In this document: piece by piece, positions 41,795 to 48,578 of the stretch
How positions within the stretch are numbered: the stretch's first letter is position 1
Layout: the number at the start of each line of letters is the position of its first letter
NCBI GenBank assembly: GCA_002436065.1
Contig: DIXP01000044.1
Location: 21,994 to 85,993, forward strand
Reading direction: 5' to 3'
From: Chloroflexi bacterium UBA6077
GTDB taxonomy: Bacteria; Chloroflexota; UBA6077
DNA: 64,000 nucleotides
Notes under the pieces: generated by a model
The model's database searches: none
What the model was told of the DNA's origin: nothing
The model's input: the letters and a program-made list of their open reading frames with translations, nothing else
Position numbers and translations under genes: made by a program

Positions 41795-42172
41795 TTACAG
41801 GACGGTTCCCCCGACTTCGGGAATGAAGGCAATGCGGTCCGGGGCGGCGGCGTAGCCCACCACCTGCTTCAGGTTGCCGGCACCGGCGGGGAGCGCCGAC
41901 TGGATGCCGCCGGGAGTATCCAGGCTGAGGTACTGGGTGGCTCCCGCATCCAGGCCGGCGAAGCCCGAGATCTCGGCTACCAGGTGGATGGCTCCCCGGT
42001 CGCCGCTCTTGTAGGCGGCTGCGGCTACCCCTGCGGCAGCTATCGTGGTCCCCAGTGCCCCACAGGCAAGCACCAACTGGTTGTTGCTCCAGCCTACCAG
42101 CTCTCCGGCTGTAACCTCTTCTCCGAAAGGGACGTCTGATATGGTCAGGCATGTCGTTGGGGTCTTTGCCAC
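41795..42172 (-). CDS. DUF2190-like capsid decoration protein
   Basis: 125 residues from GTG 42172, which has AAGGAGGT seven bases upstream; the frame continues upstream only through repeat DNA. Pattern: LTISDVPFGEEVTAGELVGW, GTTIAAAGVAAAAYKSGDRGAIHLVAEISGFAG, ATQYLSLDTPGGIQ, VVGYAAAPDRIAFIP. This short beta-rich layout with GVAA/GD/VGYA elements resembles DUF2190 capsid cement proteins that sit beside the major capsid gene, as here. The identification is by pattern and place. Confidence 0.65.
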   Translation of the reverse strand: MAKTPTTCLTISDVPFGEEVTAGELVGWSNNQLVLACGALGTTIAAAGVAAAAYKSGDRGAIHLVAEISGFAGLDAGATQYLSLDTPGGIQSALPAGAGNLKQVVGYAAAPDRIAFIPEVGGTVL

Positions 42173-42394
42173 GAGTGGTACCTCCTTAGCTATTTTCCTC
42201 CCTCTCCTTGAGAGAGGGGATATTGCTGTTTCTGTACACGACCAGTGCGGTTCGGATGGGTTGCATTGGGCGTCCATGTCCGGTGGGCGGGAGGGGACAA
42301 GCCCCTCCCCTACCTGTCGGGACCGTGCGGGCGGGACGTCCGCGCTCCCGGCGGAGGCGGCTTCGCCGCCTCTCAAGGCCAGATTGGCGGAGTG
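42173..42394. other. Repeat-filled spacer between capsid and decoration genes
   Basis: 222 bases with no gene. It holds a half GTAGGG-family repeat in reverse orientation (about 42255-42312) and a GGCGGCTTCGCCGCC hairpin element (about 42313-42397) ending CCAGATTGGCGGAGTGCTAG, related to the 156-bp element at 57634. The latter supplies the TAG stop of the capsid gene. Confidence 0.65.
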
Positions 42395-43288
42395 CTAGGT
42401 GCCCAGGACGCCGACGAGCTTGGCACAGCGGAGCTGGTTGAAGAGGGCGAGGCCGCAGTACCAGCGTATGCGGACGCGGGCGGCGTCCTTGGTCTCCAGC
42501 TGTCCCACGTCCACGGCCTCGATGCCACCGTTCTGCAGGCCACTGAGCGCCTCCTCGGCCCCGAAGCCAAGGGCATAGACGCTGGAGCAAGCGTTGGAGC
42601 TGCCCTGGGTCTCCGTGTCCAGCAGGTAGTCGCTCACCTCGACGGGGATGCCGTCGTAGAGGAGCACCTGGCGGCCAAAGCTGCTCTCTCCGCGCTCCAG
42701 GTAGTGGGTCGAGGCCGATAGGAGGCTCTTCAGCTTTCGCCGTGTGCGCTTGCTCATCAGCAGGATGTCTGGCTTGCCGCCCTTCACCCTGTCCACCAGA
42801 TCGTCCAGCATGGCCAACGTCAGACTCGCCCCGTTGGCCCCTGCCGTCACCAGTTGGTCGGGATTGCTGATCAGCTTCCCGATGCCGTTGAAGGCGTTCG
42901 GGTCGAAGGCGGTGTCTCCGTAGATGAAGGTCTCCTCGAACTTCTGTGCCACCGACTTCGCCTTCTTGGCTACCTGGATCGCTCGCTGATCCTGGATGTT
43001 GGAGGCCGTGCGCTGGATGAAGTTGTCAACGTCCGCGTCGCCACCCAGGATCGCGAGGGACGCGGATTGCTGGGTAAAGGTGGCCGTGGACTCCGTCCAG
43101 GTGGCGTTCACGCCGTAGAAGTCGGCGGAGCCGAGGGTGTTCTCCTGGGTGTACCTGTAGGAGTTGCCCTCGATGGTCATCCAGGGGAGCCGCTGCAGGA
43201 TGGGAGATTCCTTCACGACCGTCTCGATCACGCCACGCTGCAGGATGTCCGTGGACAGCTTTGCCGCTTCGGTAAGTAGCAGTGCCAT
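42395..43288 (-). CDS. Major capsid protein
   Basis: 297 residues, consistent with an HK97-fold major capsid protein: MALLLTEAAKLSTDILQRGVIETVVKESPILQRLPW at the start, then SADFYGVNATWTESTATFTQQSASLAILGGDADVDNFIQ (E-loop region) and a P-domain with IYGDTAFDPNAFNGIGKLI and DILLMSKRTRRKLKSLL. The C-terminal VYALGFGAEEALSGLQNGGIEAVDVGQLETKDAARVRIRWYCGLALFN is typical of phage coat proteins with lengths near 300. Place between scaffold-like and decoration-like genes agrees. The stop codon lies in a palindromic repeat. Confidence 0.88.
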   Translation of the reverse strand: MALLLTEAAKLSTDILQRGVIETVVKESPILQRLPWMTIEGNSYRYTQENTLGSADFYGVNATWTESTATFTQQSASLAILGGDADVDNFIQRTASNIQDQRAIQVAKKAKSVAQKFEETFIYGDTAFDPNAFNGIGKLISNPDQLVTAGANGASLTLAMLDDLVDRVKGGKPDILLMSKRTRRKLKSLLSASTHYLERGESSFGRQVLLYDGIPVEVSDYLLDTETQGSSNACSSVYALGFGAEEALSGLQNGGIEAVDVGQLETKDAARVRIRWYCGLALFNQLRCAKLVGVLGT

Positions 43289-43333
43289 GTCGTTCTCCTC
43301 TCTAGCTGTCAGCAGTCAGCAGTCAGCTGATCG

Positions 43334-43825
43334 CTAATCTCGTTTGAGTCCGTAGGCGATCTTCTCCATGGGGCTCATCCCCTCGAGGTTGGGTCCCTGG
43401 CGGACGGGGTTGCCGGCTGGGACGGGCTGGGAGGAGAGCTCGGCGAGGGCGGCGGCCTTGGCCGCCTCGAAGGCGCGCCTTGCGCCTTCTACCGATTGGT
43501 CCAGCTCCTGCGCCGTGGCGCCCACGACCAGCTCAGGCACGATCCTTCCCGCGTTCTCCGCCAGCAGTGCCCGCCGGTGGGACTCCATCTGCCGGATCCT
43601 GGCCTCCTGGAGTTCGGTGCGCAGCTGCTCCAGCTCGGCTGTCACCGAGAGTGCTGAGTCCGCAGTGCTGAGCGCCGAGTCCTCGCCCTCTCCCGCGGGC
43701 TGCCCCTCACCCTGACCCTCTCCCGCGGGGAGAGGGGATACGGGCGCATTCGCGCCTGCATGTTCCAATGGCTCTGTGTCTCCGTGTTGCTGGGTTTCCG
43801 TGTCGCGACGTGGCTGCTCTTCCAT
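43334..43825 (-). CDS. Scaffold-like protein with repeat-derived N-terminal half
   Basis: 163 residues from ATG 43825 (AAGGAGGT seven bases upstream). The C-terminal half (about 76-163) is a charged coiled coil (AELEQLRTELQEARIRQMESHRRALLAENAG) ending with SPMEKIAYGLKRD, as in phage scaffolding proteins, and the gene lies just before the major capsid gene. The N-terminal half (about 6-75) is translated repeat DNA: RRDTETQQHGDTEP, SPLPAGEGQGEG and DSALSTADSALSV. These stretches recur elsewhere in the window and look like in-frame insertions, so the original N-terminus may be lost or padded. Confidence 0.65.
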   Translation of the reverse strand: MEEQPRRDTETQQHGDTEPLEHAGANAPVSPLPAGEGQGEGQPAGEGEDSALSTADSALSVTAELEQLRTELQEARIRQMESHRRALLAENAGRIVPELVVGATAQELDQSVEGARRAFEAAKAAALAELSSQPVPAGNPVRQGPNLEGMSPMEKIAYGLKRD

Positions 43826-43876
43826 CTGTTTTACCTCCTTTCTGTCGTTACTGTCGTTCCGAATCCCCCACGTCCC

Positions 43877-43989
43877 GTAGGGAAGGGGCTCGTCCCCTTC
43901 CGCCCACCGGACATGGACGCGCGAGGTCGCCCATTCCCCACCGCGCCGCTCGCCATCGACGGGCGGCAGGGGATAAACCCCTGCCCTAC
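43877..43989. repeat. GTAGGG-CCCTAC palindromic repeat
   Basis: Starts GTAGGGAAGGGGCTCGTCCC and ends GGATAAACCCCTGCCCTAC; same family as 8386-8484. It fills the spacer between the scaffold-like and adaptor genes. Confidence 0.78.
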
Positions 43990-44007
43990 GCAAGGAACAG
44001 CTATCGG

Positions 44008-44622
44008 CTACACGGCCACGAGCCTGCCTGGCCGCACCCGGGCTGTGCGAAGCCGGATGCCCCGCTCGTACTGCTCCCAGTAGAGGTTCGCCACCGCCCT
44101 GGTGGGCTGGCCGGATTGGGTCTCGAACCTTCGTCGCTTGGTCTCCTCTGCCAGCAGGGTTTGTAACGCCCTGGCGGCGGCGTGGGTCAGCAGCAGGTCC
44201 TCGTCCGCGTCGGGCACCGTGGAGGGGTCGCCATCTTCGACCAGGGATGCGTGGGTGGCCAGGTAGCGCAGGGCGATGGAGAGGCCCGACCCCCCTGGGG
44301 CCGGCGACAGCAGCAGCTTATTTGCATAGACTATGTAGGAGCAGGCGGGATCCCATGGTGCCGCCCCTTCGCCCTCCAGGAGGGTTGCACCCGACAGATA
44401 CACCCGCACCACCGCGAGGCAGTCATCTGGCAGGTCGTACTCCCGCTGCTCGGCAATGGTGGTGAGGGCGGCTTCCCTCTGGCGCGGGAAGGCGCGGCTG
44501 TAGCTCCGGATAGCGTCGTTCAGGTGGAGCCTCAAGGCTGCATCGTTCCAGAGGTAGCCCTCCGCGGCGGTGTCGTTGAGGAGCACTCGCAGTCCTGAGC
44601 GCAGGTTTGCCAGAGTGGTCAT
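44008..44622 (-). CDS. Head-tail adaptor-like protein
   Basis: 204 residues from ATG 44622 (AGGAGG six bases upstream). The frame stays open for another 91 codons upstream, but only through palindromic repeats, so that part is excluded. MTTLANLRSGLRVLLNDTAAEGYLWNDAALRLHLNDAIRSYSRAFP, then EQREYDLPDDCLAVVRVYL and a helical C-terminus (ALQTLLAEETKRRRFETQ) resemble gp6-like connector or neck proteins. Location between portal and capsid genes supports this. Confidence 0.7.
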   Translation of the reverse strand: MTTLANLRSGLRVLLNDTAAEGYLWNDAALRLHLNDAIRSYSRAFPRQREAALTTIAEQREYDLPDDCLAVVRVYLSGATLLEGEGAAPWDPACSYIVYANKLLLSPAPGGSGLSIALRYLATHASLVEDGDPSTVPDADEDLLLTHAAARALQTLLAEETKRRRFETQSGQPTRAVANLYWEQYERGIRLRTARVRPGRLVAV

Positions 44623-44655
44623 TGTTTGCCTCCTGGTTAGGTTTTTGAGGAGAGA

Positions 44656-44865
44656 CCTCACCCCCCGGCCCCCTCTCCGCGCCGGAGAGGGGGAGCTTTC
44701 TTCTCCCTCTCCCACCGCAGTGGGAGAGGGTTGGGGTGAGGGTATGTTCGGTTGTGACCCACGTTCCCCCTCACCCTGACCCTCTCCCTCAGGGAGAGGG
44801 AACTTAGGTGCTGCCTCGCCCCACAAGGGAGGGAACTTGTTTGCTGCCTCGCCCCGAGGGGAGAG
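44656..44865. repeat. Cluster of palindromic CCCTCTCC-GGAGAGGG repeats
   Basis: At least four hairpins: CCCTCTCCGCGCCGGAGAGGG near 44671, CCCTCTCCCACCGCAGTGGG near 44706, CCCTCACCCTGACCCTCTCC near 44768 paired with GGGAGAGGG, and TCGCCCCGAGGGGAGA near 44849. The same units occur at 46481-46575, 48391-48480 and inside the scaffold and portal genes. The cluster occupies the 250-base spacer between adaptor and portal. Confidence 0.8.
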
Positions 44866-44872
44866 GCGATCT

Positions 44873-46318
44873 TCACTCTCCTCGTGACTCTGCATTGATC
44901 AGCCGTAGCTCCGTCTCCGGGCTTTCCTCCCCCAGGCGGTCCATGGCGGTGCGGCGGGATCGAAGGCCAGCGGACACCAGCGCAACGTTGTTGCGCACCT
45001 CGGCGTCGTTATCCGCGGGCAGCAGCGGGGGCCAGAGAACCCTGGAGCGGTAGGGGGCGAAGCTGCCCAGCCCCTTCATCTCGGCGATCCGCAGGATGTA
45101 CCGGTTGCGGCGTCGCAGCCCGGCGTTCCACCAGATTCGCTTGCGCAGCGTCTTCTGGATCAAGGGTTGCAGCTCGGTCTCCAGCGCCACGCCGCTCAGC
45201 AACCGGCCCGAATCCCCGAAGGCCGTCTTGGGGGTCTCGGCCACGTCGTGGAGGGCGCGCATCACCCGCTCGATGTGCTCGTGGACGGCGGGGGCCTGCC
45301 CCTTCCACTCCAGCAGCTCCACTCCCGCCCCCTCGGGGATATCCCACACGGTGCCTGGGCCCACCGCCAGGTTGCTGTGCTCCATCACCCCTTTGAAGAT
45401 CACGGGAGGGTCGCTGTGGAAGCGGATCACGTCGGACATGTCGCTCATCCGCTCGTTCAGCTCGCGGTTGAGCGAAATCAGCTCCTTTAGATCGGAGATC
45501 CCCCAGAACTCGTTGGCCGGCCTGGCGTTGGGGATGTGGACGAATGGGATGAAGCCGTAGGGGTTGGGCGCGCGCACCACCTCCCGGTCACCCGCAGTGA
45601 GGGTGAGCTGGTGGGGAGTCCATTCCTCGACTACCTGACACGGAGACGCGAAGACGCGGAGACGTGGGGATGGGGACGAGCCCTCACCCTCGTGAACGTG
45701 CCCTCTGGCACGCTCACGCTCTCCCAGAGGGATAGGGGATTTGCATGTTCCCCCCGTGCCCTCGTCGGGCCAGCGGCGGGAGGCTTCGACCGCGGAGAGG
45801 CGGTAGATGAGGCGCACGGAGAGCAGCATCGAGGGGTCGTCCTCGGCCCACTGGGGGAAGAAGGTGAAGGGGTCGATGTTCACCACCCTTATCCGACCAT
45901 CCTCTCCACGGTCGAAGCTCTGCTCCCAATAGACCTTGAACACCGTATCCCCCAGGATCGCCCCGTTGAGGGCGCCCTGGAGGTCCACCGCCTCCAGGTC
46001 GTTCTCTTCATACACCTGGTAGAGCAGCGCCTCGGCGGTTGCCGCCCTGGCATGCTCCTCGGGGGAGTCTCCGGCGGCAGGGACGGCGAAGTTGATCTCC
46101 CGACCCAGCAGGTAGGATGCCCCTTTGTCAACGATGGTGCGAGCGTAGTTCAGCACCAGGTTGCTCCGCCCCTGGCGCGGCCTGCTCCAATGCCGTCCGT
46201 TATAGAACTCCAGCTGTTCGGCGTAGCGCCGCAATCTGGCCTGGTCGGAGGCCGAGAGGGTAGCGGCTAGGGTCGCCGCAGGGAGCGTGGCCGGATGTGG
46301 CAGGGTGTGTGGAGCCAT
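44873..46318 (-). CDS. Phage portal protein with an in-frame repeat insertion
   Basis: 481 residues from ATG 46318, whose ATG shares a base with the preceding stop (TAATG). SPP1 gp6-type portal: YNGRHWSRPRQGRSNLVLNYARTIVDKGASYLLGREINF, TVFKVYWEQSFD, VVNIDPFTFFPQWAEDDPS, VVEEWTPHQLTL, PNPYGFIPFVHIPNA, FWGISDLKELISLNRELNERMSDMSDVI, VETPKTAFGDSGRLLSGVALE-like core and a C-terminal LWPPLLPADNDAEVRNNVALV. Residues about 190-227 (KSPIPLGERERARG...SSPSPRLRVFASP) are repeat DNA read in frame and interrupt the conserved part. Portal forms the ring for DNA entry and exit; whether this one still assembles is unclear. Confidence 0.88.
   Translation of the reverse strand: MAPHTLPHPATLPAATLAATLSASDQARLRRYAEQLEFYNGRHWSRPRQGRSNLVLNYARTIVDKGASYLLGREINFAVPAAGDSPEEHARAATAEALLYQVYEENDLEAVDLQGALNGAILGDTVFKVYWEQSFDRGEDGRIRVVNIDPFTFFPQWAEDDPSMLLSVRLIYRLSAVEASRRWPDEGTGGTCKSPIPLGERERARGHVHEGEGSSPSPRLRVFASPCQVVEEWTPHQLTLTAGDREVVRAPNPYGFIPFVHIPNARPANEFWGISDLKELISLNRELNERMSDMSDVIRFHSDPPVIFKGVMEHSNLAVGPGTVWDIPEGAGVELLEWKGQAPAVHEHIERVMRALHDVAETPKTAFGDSGRLLSGVALETELQPLIQKTLRKRIWWNAGLRRRNRYILRIAEMKGLGSFAPYRSRVLWPPLLPADNDAEVRNNVALVSAGLRSRRTAMDRLGEESPETELRLINAESRGE
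45637..45750. repeat. Repeat insertion inside the portal gene
   Basis: A CTCTCCC-rich block and a GACGCGGAGACG-type simple repeat, both related to repeats elsewhere in the window, inserted without breaking the portal frame (about 38 codons). Confidence 0.6.
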
Positions 46319-46455
46319 TACAGCCCCCTCGCGAGGAACAGCAGGAAGAGGGGCGTTGCGGCGCACAGCAGCATCGCCAGCAGATCCCGGGCTATTCCGA
46401 GGGCTATGTCGTAGCCGTCTTCTTGCGGCTCCAGGATTTCGTTGTAGTGGCGCAT
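46318..46455 (-). CDS. 45-residue membrane peptide upstream of portal
   Basis: Short gene with AAGGAG six bases before ATG 46455 and a TAA that overlaps the portal ATG by one base (TAATG). The product starts MRHYNEILEPQEDGYDIALG and continues with one hydrophobic helix (LLAMLLCAATPLFLLFLA) before a final Arg-Gly-Leu. Strong ribosome-binding site, exact coupling and a clear membrane segment support a real gene. Role unknown; in phage operons such peptides may be antiholins or membrane anchors. Confidence 0.6.
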   Translation of the reverse strand: MRHYNEILEPQEDGYDIALGIARDLLAMLLCAATPLFLLFLARGL

Positions 46456-46480
46456 TTGAGACTCCTTAGCAATCAGCTCT

Positions 46481-46575
46481 TCTCCCTCTCCCCGAGGGAG
46501 AGGGTCGGGGTGAGGGGTAGTTCAGTTGTCTCCCCAAGTAGCCCCTCACCCTAACCCTCTCCCTGAGGCAGAGGG
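46481..46575. repeat. Palindromic repeats at the terminase 3' end
   Basis: CTCCCTCTCCCCGAGGGAGA and CCCTCACCCTAACCCTCTCC units in opposite orientation. The second one provides the last codons and stop of the terminase gene. Confidence 0.75.
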
Positions 46576-48032
46576 GATATGCGCCTCCCCGTGGCGCGGC
46601 GGACGGCGGCCATGGCGGCGGCCTGGACGGTTAGGGCCGCGGAGATCAGGAAGTCGTCGTGGCCCCGCTCGGGCGGGACGTAGAAGTCCATGGTCTGGTT
46701 AGCCCCCACGGCGTAGCGGGCCTGCTCCAGTTGGTGCCAGAACTCCCGGCACTCGGGGGAGCCGTCGTCCCGGTACAGCTTGAAGCGGCCGGCGTTGACG
46801 GCGCCCAGGAGGTCGTAGGCCAACCGCGACTTGCTGGGGGAGGAGAAGACGAAGGGGGTCACAATCTGCCGGCCTAGGGCCGAGGCCAGGAAGCCGGCCA
46901 CGCCGGCCCCCACGCCGGTGGCGTCCACCACCACCTTGCGGCAGCCCCAGACGTTCCGAAGCAGCTCCAGCAGTTGGGTGTACTGCTGCCGGTGCTTCCG
47001 GCCGGTCCAGTAGTAGTGATCCACCACCTTCAGCCTCGGCTCCATCACCAGGTCGGAGATGGTGGACCAGTCCAGCTCCGCAACGGTGACGACGGTGGAG
47101 TCCTTGCGAGGCTTGAGGGATCGGAGAGCCGCGTCGGCCGCCTCCTCGTCCTCCCCCGCGAGGTCGATCCCCGCGACGTACTCCCGTCCGGCCAGGGGGG
47201 CATGGAGGCGGGCGTGGTCGCCCCGCATCTGGGCGCGCTGCTGCTCCGAGAGGAAGCCGGAGGCCCCGGCGAGGGTCTCCAGGCAGTACTGGGTGCGGAG
47301 GATGGGGTGGTCCGGCCCCAACCGGGCGATCTCCCCCTCCACGTAGCGACCGTAGTCCGGATTGGATTCCGCTACTCGCTGCCAGTCGTACTGGAAGTGG
47401 CGGCGTATACCATCCCGCGCCTCCTGGGCCAGGTTGGCCTGCTTCTGCTGTTCCAGCAGGGTATCGGAGGTCCAGGATGTGCCGTAGAGGACGGTGGTGA
47501 CGTTGGTGGTGGCACCCATTGGGCGGAACTCCTTGACGTACTTCTCCTCGGCCACCTCCTGGGCCTCATCCACCTCGAGCAGGAGGTGGGCTGTGGCGCC
47601 CACCACGTTGCTGGATTCGTCGGCGGAGAAGAACAGCACGGATGCCTTGCCCAGGGTGACCATGTAGCCGTAGCCGCCCTTCCAGCGACCGAAGTTCCAG
47701 CGGTTGTTGAGGGCTCCCTCCAGCCGCAGCTTGGAGTTGACGATCTGGGGCTTGAAGGTGGGGGCGCACTTGACGATGTTGCCGCCGACTCGCTGGAACA
47801 GGTTGAGGAGGTACACCTCCAGTTGGGCGCTCAACTCGTTCTTTCCCGCCTGGCGGGCCATCATGACGGTGAAGGTGAGCCCCTTGCGGTGGAGCACCGA
47901 GTCGAGGATGGCGCGGGCGGGCTCCAGCTGGTAGGGACGGAGCGGCTTGCCAACAACGTGGCGGCTGAACAGACTCACGTCGGTGAGGAGCCTTTTCAGG
48001 ATGTACCGGTCTCGGGCCTCGTCGCGACGCAC
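46551..48032 (-). CDS. Terminase large subunit
   Basis: 493 residues from GTG 48032 with GGAGGT eight bases upstream. The ATPase part has Walker A-like VMMARQAGKNELSAQLEVYLLN, LFFSADESSNVVGATAHLLLEVDEAQEV (Walker B with catalytic Glu) and the coupling motif LYGTSW. The nuclease part has YVAGIDLAGEDEEAADAAL (first Asp), VVVDATGVGAGVAGFLASAL (second Asp) and GHDDFLISAALTVQAA (third Asp). It packages DNA into the prohead. The last residues (ISPLPQGEG) and the stop codon are encoded by a palindromic repeat, so the natural C-terminus has been changed. No small terminase gene is recognised. Confidence 0.93.
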   Translation of the reverse strand: MRRDEARDRYILKRLLTDVSLFSRHVVGKPLRPYQLEPARAILDSVLHRKGLTFTVMMARQAGKNELSAQLEVYLLNLFQRVGGNIVKCAPTFKPQIVNSKLRLEGALNNRWNFGRWKGGYGYMVTLGKASVLFFSADESSNVVGATAHLLLEVDEAQEVAEEKYVKEFRPMGATTNVTTVLYGTSWTSDTLLEQQKQANLAQEARDGIRRHFQYDWQRVAESNPDYGRYVEGEIARLGPDHPILRTQYCLETLAGASGFLSEQQRAQMRGDHARLHAPLAGREYVAGIDLAGEDEEAADAALRSLKPRKDSTVVTVAELDWSTISDLVMEPRLKVVDHYYWTGRKHRQQYTQLLELLRNVWGCRKVVVDATGVGAGVAGFLASALGRQIVTPFVFSSPSKSRLAYDLLGAVNAGRFKLYRDDGSPECREFWHQLEQARYAVGANQTMDFYVPPERGHDDFLISAALTVQAAAMAAVRRATGRRISPLPQGEG

Positions 48033-48092
48033 CAGGGTCCACCTCCATCGTTGGTTGCAGGGGGTGCCTCCAGGCCCTCCCCGTTCAGTATC

Positions 48093-48106
48093 AGAACGTA
48101 TGTTCT
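48093..48106. promoter_or_regulatory. LexA-type SOS box upstream of the terminase
   Basis: AGAAC-GTAT-GTTCT matches the GAAC-N4-GTTC operator of Gram-positive and actinobacterial LexA. It lies 61 bases upstream of the terminase start, beside an A/T-rich TAATATATAG stretch that could be the -10 region of the cassette's promoter. It may equally be a site for a phage repressor. Confidence 0.5.
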
Positions 48107-48578
48107 AGATGCCTCTATATATTACTCCATTGAGAGGGCCCCTTTTTCCCGCTCTAAGGGGCAAAAGTCGGAAAACCCGTGAAATTGGTCTCTTGGAGGG
48201 CATGGTTCAGGACTGTGGTGGCATTCTGTAGGGGCGACCGGCGGTCGCCCTGCCCATTCGCCGGCCTGTGCCGTCAGGGCGACCAGCCGGTCGCCCCTAC
48301 CGTTACGCCATCTCGCCTGTCGTGTGAACCATGCCTCTTGGAGGACTGGTGGGTGTGGTACTTGCCTGATGGGGGAGGGGGCAGGGACGGACCCCACCCC
48401 CTGCCCCCTCCCCCACGGGGAGAGGGGGAGACGAGGGCTCCCTCTCCCACCGCAGTGGGAGAGGGTCGGGGTGAGGGCACGTCCTGGTGGTAAGAGCCAG
48501 CTTGGGGGAGGGGGTAAGTGAGGCAGGTTGAGGGGGGAGCCCTGCTGTGGGACGGGGCGTGGTGCTGAGGGGGAGTAG
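48107..48578. other. Spacer between phage cassette and signalling island
   Basis: 472 bases without a recognised gene. It contains an A/T-rich TCTATATATTACTCC stretch, a 73-bp palindromic element at 48228-48300 and CCCTCTCC-type repeats at about 48391-48480. No attachment site, integrase or small terminase gene is seen. Confidence 0.6.
48228..48300. repeat. 73-bp palindromic element
   Basis: Begins GTAGGGGCGACCGGCGGTCG and ends CGACCAGCCGGTCGCCCCTAC. Each half is a hairpin and the two ends are inverted copies, the same plan as the 89-bp and GTAGGG elements but with different sequence. Confidence 0.75.

Noticed and set aside
44623..44895. N-terminal extension of the adaptor protein through the repeat cluster
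   Set aside because: The frame is open, but the extension is entirely palindromic repeat sequence and a strong AGGAGG site precedes ATG 44622.
46974..48182. 402-codon plus-strand frame
   Set aside because: Antisense to the terminase, whose ATPase and nuclease motifs are intact.
37693..48578. Attachment sites bounding the phage cassette
   Set aside because: No direct repeats flanking the cassette, no tRNA target and no integrase could be identified, so no att site is proposed.
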